Made by a program: the position numbers and the translations under genes
Origin: Streptomyces sp. GSL17-111
GTDB lineage: Bacteria; Actinomycetota; Actinomycetes; Streptomycetales; Streptomycetaceae
Direction: 5' to 3'
Assembly: GCF_037911585.1 (NCBI RefSeq)
Contig: NZ_JBAJNS010000001.1
Span: 314,001-378,000, forward strand
DNA: 64,000 nucleotides
Shown here: positions 33,226 to 41,868 of the stretch, piece by piece
Layout: each line of letters begins with the position of its first letter
Position numbering within the stretch: the first letter of the stretch is position 1
The notes under the pieces: model-generated
The model's input: the letters and a program-made list of their open reading frames with translations, nothing else
Databases searched by the model: none
Told to the model about the DNA's origin: nothing

Positions 33226-34823
33226 CCCGTGCTCCCGGCCGTCCCCGGCTGGCCCGTGACCGGCGCGCCGTCCACCGGCCCGCGCCGCCCGGCGCGCCCC
33301 GCCCGCGCGGGCCGGTACGGGCCGCCGTCGTGGGCGGCGGCATCGCCGGGCTGACCGCCGCCGTCGCCCTGGCCGAACGCGGCGTGCGGGTGGAGCTGCT
33401 GGAACGCGAACCGGTGCTCGGCGGGCGGGTCGGCGGCTGGGGCACCACGCTGGCCGACGGCACGGACGTCACCATGAGCCGCGGCTTCCACGCGTTCTTC
33501 CGCCAGTACTACAACCTGCGCAACCTGTTGCGCCGCGCCGACCCCGCGTTGTCGATGCTGACCCCGCTGCCGGACTACCCGCTGCAGCACGCGGACGGCG
33601 CCCGGGACCACTTCGCACACATCCCGCGCACCCCGCCGTGGAGCGTGCTCGCCTTCGCCGCCACCAGCCCCACCTTCACCGCCGCCGGGCTGGCCGGGCT
33701 GAACCCGCGTGCCGCGCTGCCGCTGCTCGACGTGCACCCCACGGACGTCTACCGCCGGCTGGACGGGCAGAGCGCGGCGGAGTTCCTCGACGCCGTGCGC
33801 TTCCCCGCACCCGCCCGGCACCTGGCCTTCGAGGTCTTCTCCCGGAGCTTCTTCGCCGATCCACAGGAGCTGTCGGCCGCCGAACTGGCCCTGATGTTCC
33901 ACATCTACTTCCTGGGCTCCGCCGAGGGGCTGCTCTTCGACGTGCCCGCCGAGCCCTTCCCGACTGCTCTGTGGGACCCGCTCGCCGCGCATCTGGACCG
34001 GCTCGGGGCCCGCGTCCGCACGCGTCGCCGGGTGGAACGGGTGGCGCCGCGTGACGACGGCGGGTTCGAGCTGACCGTCACCGGTCCGGCGACCGAGCTG
34101 GTCACCGAACGGTACGACGCCGTGGTGCTGGCCCTGGACACCGGCGGCCTGCGGACGCTCACCGCCACCTCGCCCGACCTGGGGACGCCCGGCTGGCGCA
34201 AGCGCGTGGAGAACCTGCGCCAGGCGCCCCCGTTCTGCGTCTCCCGCTACTGGTTCGACCGGCCCGTGGCGGACGGGCGCCCCGGCTTCCTGGGCACCAG
34301 CGGGTTCGGGCCGCTGGACAACGTGAGCGTGCTGGACCGCTACGAGGGCGAGGCGGCGCGCTGGGCACGGCGCACCGGCGGCAGCGTCGTGGAGCTGCAC
34401 GGCTACGCCGTCGATCCGGCCGCCGACCGCACCGGGGTGCAGGAGCGGCTGCGCCGTGAGCTGGCCCGCGTCTATCCGGAGACCGCGGGCGCGGTCGCGG
34501 TCGACGAACGGCACGCGTGGCGGCAGGACTGCCCGCTGTTCGCCCCCGGCGGCTACGAGGACCGTCCCGGCGTGCGCACGCCGCACCCCCGGCTCGTGCT
34601 GGCCGGGGACCTGGTGCGCACCGGCGCCCCGGTCGCCCTCATGGAACGCGCCGCCACCACCGGCTTCGAGGCCGCCAACGCCCTGCTGGCCACCTGGCGC
34701 GTGCGGGGACACCCGCTGCTGACCGTCCCCCGCGCGGGGCGCTCGGTCCTCCTGCGCTCCCTCGCCCGCGCCCTCTCCCCCGCCAGCGCGCGGCACTCCG
34801 CCTCCGACCCACCACGACCCTGA
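33222..34823 (+). CDS. crtU: Beta-carotene desaturase/methyltransferase
   Basis: 533 aa from ATG 33222. Flavin-binding VVGGGIAGLTAAVALAERG starts near residue 37, and GGRVGGW, MSRGFHAFFRQYYNLRNLL and VFSRSFFADPQELSAAE follow as in CrtU. The C-terminal VLAGDLVRTGAPVALMERA is the second FAD motif. CrtU converts beta-ionone rings to aromatic phi rings, making isorenieratene. With crtE, crtI, crtB and crtY it completes the aromatic carotenoid route in this window. Confidence 0.85.
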   Translation: MTRAPGRPRLARDRRAVHRPAPPGAPRPRGPVRAAVVGGGIAGLTAAVALAERGVRVELLEREPVLGGRVGGWGTTLADGTDVTMSRGFHAFFRQYYNLRNLLRRADPALSMLTPLPDYPLQHADGARDHFAHIPRTPPWSVLAFAATSPTFTAAGLAGLNPRAALPLLDVHPTDVYRRLDGQSAAEFLDAVRFPAPARHLAFEVFSRSFFADPQELSAAELALMFHIYFLGSAEGLLFDVPAEPFPTALWDPLAAHLDRLGARVRTRRRVERVAPRDDGGFELTVTGPATELVTERYDAVVLALDTGGLRTLTATSPDLGTPGWRKRVENLRQAPPFCVSRYWFDRPVADGRPGFLGTSGFGPLDNVSVLDRYEGEAARWARRTGGSVVELHGYAVDPAADRTGVQERLRRELARVYPETAGAVAVDERHAWRQDCPLFAPGGYEDRPGVRTPHPRLVLAGDLVRTGAPVALMERAATTGFEAANALLATWRVRGHPLLTVPRAGRSVLLRSLARALSPASARHSASDPPRP

Positions 34824-34875
34824 CCCACCGGCCCCTGCCGTCACCCGGCTCACGCGCGTTCGGAAGGAACCCGCC

Positions 34876-35451
34876 ATGACGCATCCCCCCACGCCCCGCT
34901 ACACCGTTCCCGGCCTCACGAACGAGGCGGGGCAGCGGGTCATCGAGCTGCTGCGCGGGCGTCTGCACGCGCTCAACGACCTGGCCCTCACGCTCAAGCA
35001 CGTCCACTGGAACGTCGTCGGCCCCCACTTCATCGCCGTCCACGAGATGCTCGACCCGCAGGTCGAGGCCGTGCGGGAGATGACGGACAGCACCGCCGAA
35101 CGCATCGCCACCCTCGGCGGCTCGCCCCCCGGAACGCCCGGCGTCCTGGTGGCCGAGCGCGCGTGGGACGACTACGCCGTCGGACGGGCCGGAGCCATCG
35201 AGCACCTCGGGGCCCTCGACCTCGTCTACACGGGCCTCATCGAGGACCACCGCCACGCCATGGCCACGACGGACGACCTCGACCTCGTCACCCAGGACAT
35301 GCTGATCGAGCATCTGCGCCAGCTGGAGCTGTTCCAGTGGTTCGTCCGCGCCCACCTGGAGAGCGCGGGCGGGTCGCTGAGCACGGCGGGTGCCGCCACC
35401 GAGGGCCAGGCCGCCACCCAGGCCGCCGACCGGGCACGCGACGAGCCCTGA
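34876..35451 (+). CDS. dps: Dps-family ferritin-like protein
   Basis: 191 aa from ATG 34876 with GGAAGGAA upstream. The Dps ferroxidase ligands are in KHVHWNVVGPHFIAVHEMLD (about residues 36-55), where paired His, Asp and following Glu from two subunits bind iron. Dps dodecamers coat DNA and oxidise Fe(II) with peroxide, protecting against hydroxyl radicals. The ~25-residue Ala/Thr-rich tail is typical of Streptomyces Dps variation. It follows crtU by 52 bp and could be partly read through from the carotenoid operon. Confidence 0.85.
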   Translation: MTHPPTPRYTVPGLTNEAGQRVIELLRGRLHALNDLALTLKHVHWNVVGPHFIAVHEMLDPQVEAVREMTDSTAERIATLGGSPPGTPGVLVAERAWDDYAVGRAGAIEHLGALDLVYTGLIEDHRHAMATTDDLDLVTQDMLIEHLRQLELFQWFVRAHLESAGGSLSTAGAATEGQAATQAADRARDEP

Positions 35452-35518
35452 GGCCCGGCGCGGTGGCATCACTTTCGGCGTGCGGCGTCCGGCGTCCGGC
35501 GTCCGGCTCCGAATCGAT

Positions 35519-35540
35519 GCGCAAGCGGTGCGGCTTGCGC
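35519..35540. terminator. Hairpin after dps
   Basis: GCGCAAGC and GCTTGCGC form a perfect 8-bp stem with a 6-nt loop, 68 bp past the dps stop and before the next gene's promoter region. Confidence 0.55.
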
Positions 35541-35639
35541 TCCGGCGGCGGGTGCGGGGACGGTGGCGGCAGTTGACGCGGGAACGCCGCCACCGCCGCG
35601 CGGGCCCGCCGTCCGAGGCCGGGCACCTAGGAGGGCACT

Positions 35640-36539
35640 GTGCGCATCGCGATCACCGGTTCCAGCGGACTCATCGGCTCCGCGCTGCTGCGTTCGCTGC
35701 GGGCCGACGGCCACGAGGTCGTCCGGCTCGTGCGGCAGCGGCCGACCGCACCGGACGAGGCCCGGTGGGACCCGTCCGGTGGCCGGGTCGACCCCGCCGC
35801 GCTCGACGGCCTCGACGGGCTGGTGCACCTGGCCGGCGCGGGGATCGGCGACCGCCGGTGGACGGCCGCGTACAAGCGCCGGATCAGGGACAGCCGGGTC
35901 CGGGGGACGACCACCCTCGCCGAGGCGGTGGCCGCCCTCCCCACGCCTCCCCGCGTGCTGGTGTGCGCCAGCGGGATCAGCTACTACGGGGACACCGGGG
36001 ACCGTCCGGTGGACGAGGAGGCCCCCGGTGGTTCGGGCTTCCTGGCCGACGTCTGCCGGGAGTGGGAGGCGGCTGCCGCGCCCGCGCGCAAGGCCGGGGT
36101 GCGCACGGTCTTCGCGCGCACCGGCATGGTGGTCTCGGGGGACGGCGGCGCCTGGGGGCAGCGGCTGATGCCGCTCTTCCGGGCCGGGCTGGGCGGCCGG
36201 GTCGGGAACGGTCGGCAGTACTGGAGCTTCATCTCCCTGCGCGACCACGTCGCGGCCCTGCGTCGGCTGCTGGCGGACGACCGGTTCGACGGGCCCGTCA
36301 ACGTCACCGGCCCCCGGCCCGTCACCAACGCCGAGCTCACCGCCGTGATGGGACGGGTGCTGCGCCGCCCGGCCGTGTTCACCGCGCCCGCCCCCGCACT
36401 GCGGCTGGCCCTCGGGGACTTCGCGGACGAGCTGCTCGCCAGCACCCGGGTCGTGCCGGCCCGACTGCTGGACGCCGGGTTCACCTTCGCCCACCCCGGC
36501 ATCGAGGACGCCGTGCGCGCCGCCGCCGCGCGCCGGTGA
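35640..36539 (+). CDS. TIGR01777-family NAD-dependent epimerase-like protein (SDR39U1)
   Basis: 299 aa from GTG 35640, with AGGAGGG 5 nt upstream. N-terminal ITGSSGLIGSALLRSL binds NAD(P). The family-specific elements VHLAGAGIGDRRWT, ISYYGDTGDRPVDE and FISLRDHVAALRRLL are all present, as is a C-terminal ADELLAS and LLDAGF region (DUF1731). The reaction of this widespread family is not settled. Apparently a single-gene unit. Confidence 0.85.
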   Translation: MRIAITGSSGLIGSALLRSLRADGHEVVRLVRQRPTAPDEARWDPSGGRVDPAALDGLDGLVHLAGAGIGDRRWTAAYKRRIRDSRVRGTTTLAEAVAALPTPPRVLVCASGISYYGDTGDRPVDEEAPGGSGFLADVCREWEAAAAPARKAGVRTVFARTGMVVSGDGGAWGQRLMPLFRAGLGGRVGNGRQYWSFISLRDHVAALRRLLADDRFDGPVNVTGPRPVTNAELTAVMGRVLRRPAVFTAPAPALRLALGDFADELLASTRVVPARLLDAGFTFAHPGIEDAVRAAAARR

Positions 36540-36605
36540 CGGGGTGACGCGGGCGCCCGGGCGCCCGTGGGACCGGGCGGCGCCCGGAGGCGGTCGGCTC
36601 GGGGC

Positions 36606-37022
36606 TCAGTTCGGCGCGGCCGTCTCCACGGTGGACACGGCGGCGGCCACCGGGCACGACCGCATCGCCTCGCGCACGACGCGCTCGCGGGTGTCCTCGT
36701 CCACCCCCGGCAGGTCGACGGCGATCCGCGTGCTGAACGAGAAGCGCATCGCGCCGTCGTGCCGGAGCGAGACCTCCGCCGTGACGCTGCTGCCGCCGAG
36801 GTCCGCGCCCATCTCGCTGCCGACGACGCCGAGCGTCTGGTGCAGGCAGGTCGCCACCGCGGCGGCGTAGAGCTGCTCCGGGTTCCAGGCGGCCCCGTCC
36901 CCGCTGTTCAGCGCCGGAGGTGCGCTCACGGGCAGGGTCCGCCCGTCGGCGTCGATCCGCACCAGGTCTCCCGCGGAGGCCACGGATGCGGTGTACAGCG
37001 TGCTCTCGGAGGACGTCGACAT
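36606..37022 (-). CDS. OsmC/Ohr-family peroxiredoxin
   Basis: 138 aa from ATG 37022. Two redox cysteines in the Ohr/OsmC arrangement: peroxidatic Cys in ATCLHQTLGVV and resolving Cys in SCPVAAAVS. NPEQLYAAAVATC is the hallmark of Ohr-like members, which reduce organic hydroperoxides using lipoylated partners. It diverges from the photolyase gene across 156 bp. Peroxide and light damage are linked, so shared control with the LitR group is plausible but not shown. Confidence 0.85.
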   Translation of the reverse strand: MSTSSESTLYTASVASAGDLVRIDADGRTLPVSAPPALNSGDGAAWNPEQLYAAAVATCLHQTLGVVGSEMGADLGGSSVTAEVSLRHDGAMRFSFSTRIAVDLPGVDEDTRERVVREAMRSCPVAAAVSTVETAAPN

Positions 37023-37178
37023 GGTCCGGCTCTCTCCCGTCAGCCACCGTCCGGTGGGGTTGGCGCAGGCCCTCACACCTACCGTGCCGCCGCCGCGCGC
37101 AAACCCCCGCGCGTCGCGGCGGGTCACCGGCCGCGACACGTGACACTGACCGGTGACCACAGGAGCGGAGGGACCCAC

Positions 37179-38714
37179 GTGCACACGGACGAGCAGGACG
37201 AGCAGGACGACGCGGACGGACCGGACGAGCCGGCCTTCCACTGGCTGTTCGGGGACCAGCTGGGACCGCACTTCCTGCGCCCCGGCGCCACCGTCGTCAT
37301 GATCGAGTCCCGGGCGGTGTTCCGGCGGCGCCGGTTCCACCGGGCCAAGGCCCATCTGCTGCTGTCCGCGATGCGCCACCGCGCGGCGGAGCTCGGCGAC
37401 CGGGTGCGGTACGTCCGGGCCGACACCTACCGCGAGGGGCTGGACCGGGCCGTGGGCGACGCGCCGGTGACGGTGCACCACCCCACGTCGCACGCCGCGC
37501 TGCGGTTCGTGCGGTCGCTGCCGGGCGTCCGGGTGCTGCCGGCGCGGGGGTTCCTCGTTCCCTTCGAGGAGTTCGGCCGGTGGGTCGGTTCCACCGGCGC
37601 GGGACGGCTGCGCATGGAGGACTTCTACCGCACCGTCCGGCGTACGCACGAGCTGCTGATGGAGGGGGACCGGCCCGTCGGCGGGCGCTGGAACCTGGAC
37701 GCCGACAACCGCGAGGGCCCGCCCAGGGGCGCGGAGGTCCTTCCGGTGCCCGCACCGTACCGGCCGCGTGAGGACGCCATCGACGCGGAGGTCCGCGAGG
37801 ACCTGGACCGCTGGGAGCGGGAGGGGCTGGTCTCCTTCGTGGGCCGGGACGCCCCGCGCCTGTTCCCGGCCGACCGGGCCGAGGCGCGCCGCGCCCTGCG
37901 CGCGTTCGTCGAGCGACGGCTGCCGACGTTCGGGCGCTGGGAGGACGCGATGCTCGGCGAGGACTGGGCGATGAGCCACAGCCTGCTCTCCGCCCCCATG
38001 AACCTCGGGCTGCTGGACCCGGCCGAGTGCGTCGAGGCGGCAGAAGGGGCCTACCGCGCGGGCCGTGCCCCGCTCAACTCGGTCGAGGGCTACGTGCGGC
38101 AGGTCGCCGGGTGGCGCGAGTACATGTGGCACCTGTACTGGCACTTCGGCCCCGACTACCGGCGGCACAACGCGCTCGGCCACCACGGCCGGCTGCCGGA
38201 GTGGTTCACCTCGCTGGACGCCGAGGCCGTCGAGGCGCGCTGCCTGTCGACGGCCCTGGCGCAGGTGCGCGACCGGGGCTGGGTGCACCACATCCCCCGG
38301 CTGATGGTCCTCGGCAACCACGCGTTGCAGCGCGGCTGGGATCCCGCAGCGGTCACGGACTGGTTCCACCGGTGCTTCGTGGACGGCTACGACTGGGTCA
38401 TGCTGCCCAACGTCATCGGGATGTCCCAGTACGCCGACGGCGGCCGCATCACCACGAAGCCGTACGCGTCCGGGGGCGCCTACATCAACAGGATGAGCGA
38501 CCTGTGCGGGCCGTGCGTCCACCGGCCGGGCGACCGCACCGGGGAGCGTGCGTGCCCCTACACGGCCGGGTACTGGGAGTTCGTGCACCGGCACCGCGAG
38601 CGGCTGGCCCGCAACCACCGGACGGTGCGCGCGGTGCGCCAGCTGGAACGGCTGCCGGACCTGGAGGACGTGCTGCGTGCCGCCCGGGAACGCGGCCCGG
38701 ACGACGCGCCCTGA
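37179..38714 (+). CDS. FeS-type (6-4) photolyase/cryptochrome-related protein
   Basis: 511 aa from GTG 37179, with GGAGCGGAGGG upstream. The fold begins WLFGDQLGPHFL, characteristic of the FeS-BCP group of prokaryotic photolyases. The four iron-sulfur cysteines occur near residues 355 (EARCLST), 442 and 445 (LCGPC) and 458 (RACPY), the spacing known from Agrobacterium PhrB. VLGNHALQRGWDP and YDWVMLPNVIGMSQYADGG line the FAD cavity. It would repair UV (6-4) photoproducts using blue light. The acidic N-terminus (about 20 residues of Asp/Glu) is an odd addition. Confidence 0.85.
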   Translation: MHTDEQDEQDDADGPDEPAFHWLFGDQLGPHFLRPGATVVMIESRAVFRRRRFHRAKAHLLLSAMRHRAAELGDRVRYVRADTYREGLDRAVGDAPVTVHHPTSHAALRFVRSLPGVRVLPARGFLVPFEEFGRWVGSTGAGRLRMEDFYRTVRRTHELLMEGDRPVGGRWNLDADNREGPPRGAEVLPVPAPYRPREDAIDAEVREDLDRWEREGLVSFVGRDAPRLFPADRAEARRALRAFVERRLPTFGRWEDAMLGEDWAMSHSLLSAPMNLGLLDPAECVEAAEGAYRAGRAPLNSVEGYVRQVAGWREYMWHLYWHFGPDYRRHNALGHHGRLPEWFTSLDAEAVEARCLSTALAQVRDRGWVHHIPRLMVLGNHALQRGWDPAAVTDWFHRCFVDGYDWVMLPNVIGMSQYADGGRITTKPYASGGAYINRMSDLCGPCVHRPGDRTGERACPYTAGYWEFVHRHRERLARNHRTVRAVRQLERLPDLEDVLRAARERGPDDAP

Positions 38715-38750
38715 GCGGTTCGCGCCTGAGCGACCCACACGTGAGCGGCC

Positions 38751-39107
38751 TCACTCCCCCGCGTCGTCCGCCAGGGGGTCGTGGCCCCAGTTCATCAGGG
38801 AGTGCCGCCAGGGCGAGGCGCGCACGTCGCCCCGGGGACGCTGGACGGCATGGCGGTGGACGTAGCCGACGACCTTGCGCATGTGGGCGAGGTCGTCCTC
38901 GGTGAGGTCGGACCGCTTGGTGCGCTTCAGCTCGACGATGCGCCGCCCGGAGGCGTGGCCGACGCTCTCGCCGCCGCCGGAGGGCCGCTGTCCCACCTCC
39001 CGCGAGGCGTCGGTGGCGAGCCAGCGCTCCAGTTCGGCGGGGGTCATGTTGACCGCCCGGCCGAACGCGTCGATCACCTCGTCACGGTCCGCTCCCGCCA
39101 TCGTCAC
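38751..39107 (-). CDS. DUF3140-family protein
   Basis: 118 aa. The order FGRAVNMTPAELERWLATDASREVG, then GRRIVELKRTKRSDLTEDD, then HMRKVVGYVHRHA, then WRHSLMNWGHDPL is that of DUF3140 proteins. Small, charged, cytoplasmic; the family is often next to stress genes and may bind nucleic acid, which is unproven. GTG 39107 overlaps the stop of the upstream gene (GTGA), so the two are co-translated. Confidence 0.75.
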   Translation of the reverse strand: MTMAGADRDEVIDAFGRAVNMTPAELERWLATDASREVGQRPSGGGESVGHASGRRIVELKRTKRSDLTEDDLAHMRKVVGYVHRHAVQRPRGDVRASPWRHSLMNWGHDPLADDAGE

Positions 39108-39328
39108 GACCCGCCCTTCTTGCGCAGGGCGCGCGGCCGGTGCACGGCACGGCGTCCGGAGCGCTCACTCTCCGCCTCGTACTGGGGCTCCTCGGGGGAG
39201 GCGTCCACCGTGCGGCCCGCCGCACGGGTGCGCTTGGTGATCTTCTTCCGAACGGTCCCCGGCACCTGTGTGCCGTGGCTCGGCCAGCTCACCCGGTCGC
39301 CCTTCCTGAGCTTCTTGCCCTTGGCCAT
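39104..39328 (-). CDS. DUF2945-family (hypervirulence-associated TUDOR-like) protein
   Basis: 74 aa from ATG 39328. It starts AKGKKLRKGDRVSWPSHGTQVPGTV, the conserved beta-barrel of DUF2945, followed by a Lys/Arg-rich tail. The fold is small and TUDOR/SH3-like; the molecular role is unknown. First gene of a two-gene operon with DUF3140, a pairing common in actinobacteria. Confidence 0.75.
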   Translation of the reverse strand: MAKGKKLRKGDRVSWPSHGTQVPGTVRKKITKRTRAAGRTVDASPEEPQYEAESERSGRRAVHRPRALRKKGGS

Positions 39329-39493
39329 GGATGCGGCCTCCCTCCGGATCAGTGGGTGGACCAAAGCTGTGGTTTCCTCCTCAACCGGCACAAAACACGA
39401 CGCGACAGGGGGCGGTCGCAGGTGGCACCGAATGAACGATCAAAATGATGGCCGGTTAACATGTGAGCACCGCCTAGCTCGAAAGATGGATCT

Positions 39494-40939
39494 GTGACTG
39501 TCACCGTGGACTCGTTCACCAACTGGAAGCACCGCGAAGAGATCGCGGAATCGATGATTCCGATCATCGGGAGGCTGCACCGGGAGCGGGACGTCACGAT
39601 CCTGCTGCACAGCCGTTCCCTGGTGAACAAGTCCGTCGTGAGCATCCTCAAGACCCACCGCTTCGCCCGGCAGATCGCGGGCGAGGAGTTGTCGGTCACC
39701 GAGACGCTGCCCTTCCTCCAAACGCTGGCCACCCTCGACCTCGGCCCGTCCCAGATCGACATCGGCATGCTGGCCGCCCTGTACAAGAACGACGACCGGG
39801 GGCTGTCGGTCGAGGAGTTCACCACCGAGGCCGTCGCGGGCGCCACGGGCGAGGGCAAGATCGAGCGTCCCGAACCGCGCGACGTCGTCCTCTACGGCTT
39901 CGGCCGCATCGGCCGCCTGCTCACCCGGCTGCTGATCGAGAAGACGGGCTCCGGCAACGGACTGCGCCTGCGCGCCATCGTCGTCCGCAAGGGCGCCGGG
40001 CAGGACCTCGTCAAGCGCGCCTCGCTGCTGCGCCGCGACTCCATCCACGGCCAGTTCCAGGGCACCATCACCGTGGACGAGGCGAACAGCACCATCGTCG
40101 CCAACGGCAACGAGATCAAGGTGATCTACTCCGACGACCCGACCGCGGTGGACTACACCGCCTACGGGATCAAGGACGCGATCCTCATCGACAACACCGG
40201 CCGGTGGCGCGACCGTGCGGGCCTGTCGCAACACCTGCGCCCCGGCATCGCCAAGGTGGTGCTCACCGCACCGGGCAAGGGCGACGTCCCCAACATCGTG
40301 CACGGCGTCAACCACGACATGATCAAGCCGGACGAGCAGATCCTGTCCTGCGCGTCCTGCACGACGAACGCGATCGTCCCGCCGCTGAAGGCGATGGCCG
40401 ACGAGTACGGCGTGCTGCGCGGCCACGTGGAGACCGTCCACTCGTTCACCAACGACCAGAACCTGCTGGACAACTACCACAACTCCGACCGCCGGGGGCG
40501 GTCCGCGCCGCTCAACATGGTCATCACCGAGACCGGTGCCGCGTCCGCCGTGGCCAAGGCCCTGCCCGACCTCGACGCGAAGATCACCGGCAGCTCGATC
40601 CGCGTCCCGGTGCCGGACGTCTCGATCGCGATCCTCAACCTCCAGCTCGCCCGGGAGACCTCCCGCAACGAGGTGCTCGACTACCTCCGCAACGTGTCCC
40701 TGACCTCGCCCCTCAAGCGCCAGATCGACTTCATCAGCGCACCGGACGCGGTCTCCAGTGACTTCATCGGCTCGCGCAACGCCTCGATCGTCGACGCGGG
40801 GGCCACGAAGGTGGAGGGCGACAACGCCATCCTGTACCTGTGGTACGACAACGAGTTCGGCTACTCGTGCCAGGTCGTCCGCGTCGTGCAGCACGTCTCC
40901 GGGGTGGAGTACCCGACCTACCCGGCCCCGGCGGCCTGA
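39494..40939 (+). CDS. gap: Glyceraldehyde-3-phosphate dehydrogenase, long form
   Basis: 481 aa from GTG 39494, about 140 residues longer than canonical GAPDH because of an N-terminal extension (NWKHREEIAESMIPIIG on) that precedes the NAD fold VVLYGFGRIGRLLTRLL. The catalytic SCASCTTNAI with nucleophilic Cys, the HSFTNDQN strand and WYDNEFGYSCQV are intact. Such long forms occur in many actinobacteria next to a shorter glycolytic gap; their cofactor preference and role are less clear. Single-gene unit with a strong terminator downstream. Confidence 0.85.
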   Translation: MTVTVDSFTNWKHREEIAESMIPIIGRLHRERDVTILLHSRSLVNKSVVSILKTHRFARQIAGEELSVTETLPFLQTLATLDLGPSQIDIGMLAALYKNDDRGLSVEEFTTEAVAGATGEGKIERPEPRDVVLYGFGRIGRLLTRLLIEKTGSGNGLRLRAIVVRKGAGQDLVKRASLLRRDSIHGQFQGTITVDEANSTIVANGNEIKVIYSDDPTAVDYTAYGIKDAILIDNTGRWRDRAGLSQHLRPGIAKVVLTAPGKGDVPNIVHGVNHDMIKPDEQILSCASCTTNAIVPPLKAMADEYGVLRGHVETVHSFTNDQNLLDNYHNSDRRGRSAPLNMVITETGAASAVAKALPDLDAKITGSSIRVPVPDVSIAILNLQLARETSRNEVLDYLRNVSLTSPLKRQIDFISAPDAVSSDFIGSRNASIVDAGATKVEGDNAILYLWYDNEFGYSCQVVRVVQHVSGVEYPTYPAPAA

Positions 40940-40948
40940 CCGCGCCTC

Positions 40949-40992
40949 CCGGCTGCCGGCGTCCCGCGACGGAGCGGTCCGCCGGCAGCCGG
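40949..40992. terminator. Bidirectional terminator between gap and aldolase
   Basis: CCGGCTGCCGGC (40949-40960) and GCCGGCAGCCGG (40981-40992) pair perfectly over 12 bp with a 20-nt loop, between two convergent genes. Confidence 0.75.
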
Positions 40993-41010
40993 CGTTGGCG
41001 GGCGGCGGCG

Positions 41011-41868
41011 TCAGGACGCGGCGGGGACGCGGGCCGTGTCGGCGAGCACGGCCAGCAGCCGGGCCACCTCCGCCGCGACCGCGTCCCGTGCCGGGCCGAG
41101 GTACCTGCGCGGGTCGGCGACGGCGGGGTGCTCCGTCAGGTGCGCGCGCACGGCCCGGGTGAACGTCTTGTTGAGATGCGTGGAGATGTTCACCTTGCGC
41201 ATCCCGGTCGCGACGGCCCTCCGGAGGTCGTCGTCCGGCACGCCCGAGGAGCCGTGCAGGACCAGGGGCACGGGGACGACCCGGCCCAGGCGGGCGATGA
41301 GGGCGAAGTCGAGGACGGCGTCGCGGGTGAGCATCGCGTGCGAGCTGCCCACGGCGACGGCCAGGGCGTCCACGCCGGTCGCGCGGACGAACGCCCCGGC
41401 CTCGCCGGGGTCGGTCCGCACGCCCGGAGCGTGCGCGCCGTCCTTGCCGCCGATCTCGCCGAGTTCCGCCTCCACCCACACGTTCCGGGTGTGGCAGTGC
41501 TCCGTGATCTCGCGGGTGGCGGCGACGTTGGCGGCGTAGGGCAGCCTCGCCGCGTCGAACATCACGGACGTGAAGCCCAGTCCGACGGCCGCCCGCGCGA
41601 GTTCGGGCGACTCGGCGTGGTCGAGGTGGACGGCCGCCGGCGCGGCGGAGGCGGCGGCGATGGCCAGCGTCGCGCGGCCCAGCGGTTCCAGCGCCCCGTG
41701 GTAGCGGACGGTGTTCTCGCTCAGCTGCAGGACCACCGGGCGGCCCGCCGCCTCGGCGCCCGCGACGATGGCTTCGGCGTGCTCGATCTGCACGACGTTG
41801 AACGCCCCGACGCCCACCCCCTCCTCGGCGGCGGAACGGACGAGGTCACCGGTGGGTGTCAGGGGCAT
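41011..41868 (-). CDS. Class II (zinc) sugar-bisphosphate aldolase, GatY/KbaY-like
   Basis: 285 aa from ATG 41868, which overlaps the upstream kinase gene by 23 bp. Zinc-site and catalytic features: AVHLDHAES, EAELGEIGGKDG, VGSSHAM, LVLHGSSGVPDDDL and VNISTHLN. Tagatose-1,6-bisphosphate aldolases of the GatY/KbaY group are the closest match by layout; a fructose-bisphosphate activity is possible. It would split the product of the PfkB kinase to glycerone phosphate and an aldehyde phosphate. Last gene of a four-gene operon. Confidence 0.75.
   Translation of the reverse strand: MPLTPTGDLVRSAAEEGVGVGAFNVVQIEHAEAIVAGAEAAGRPVVLQLSENTVRYHGALEPLGRATLAIAAASAAPAAVHLDHAESPELARAAVGLGFTSVMFDAARLPYAANVAATREITEHCHTRNVWVEAELGEIGGKDGAHAPGVRTDPGEAGAFVRATGVDALAVAVGSSHAMLTRDAVLDFALIARLGRVVPVPLVLHGSSGVPDDDLRRAVATGMRKVNISTHLNKTFTRAVRAHLTEHPAVADPRRYLGPARDAVAAEVARLLAVLADTARVPAAS

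Noticed and set aside
32886..34892. Very long minus-strand frame opposite crtY/crtU (668 codons)
   Set aside because: Antisense shadow of high-GC genes with clear FAD and family motifs on the plus strand; its translation is low-complexity Gly/Arg/Pro without motifs.
35483..35506. Three tandem GTCCGGC-like 7-mers after dps
   Set aside because: Too short and GC-simple to distinguish from chance in this composition.
36606..38738. 710-codon minus-strand frame joining osmC and the antisense of photolyase
   Set aside because: Only the last 139 codons (from ATG 37022, with a ribosome-binding site) show OsmC homology; the rest mirrors the photolyase gene.
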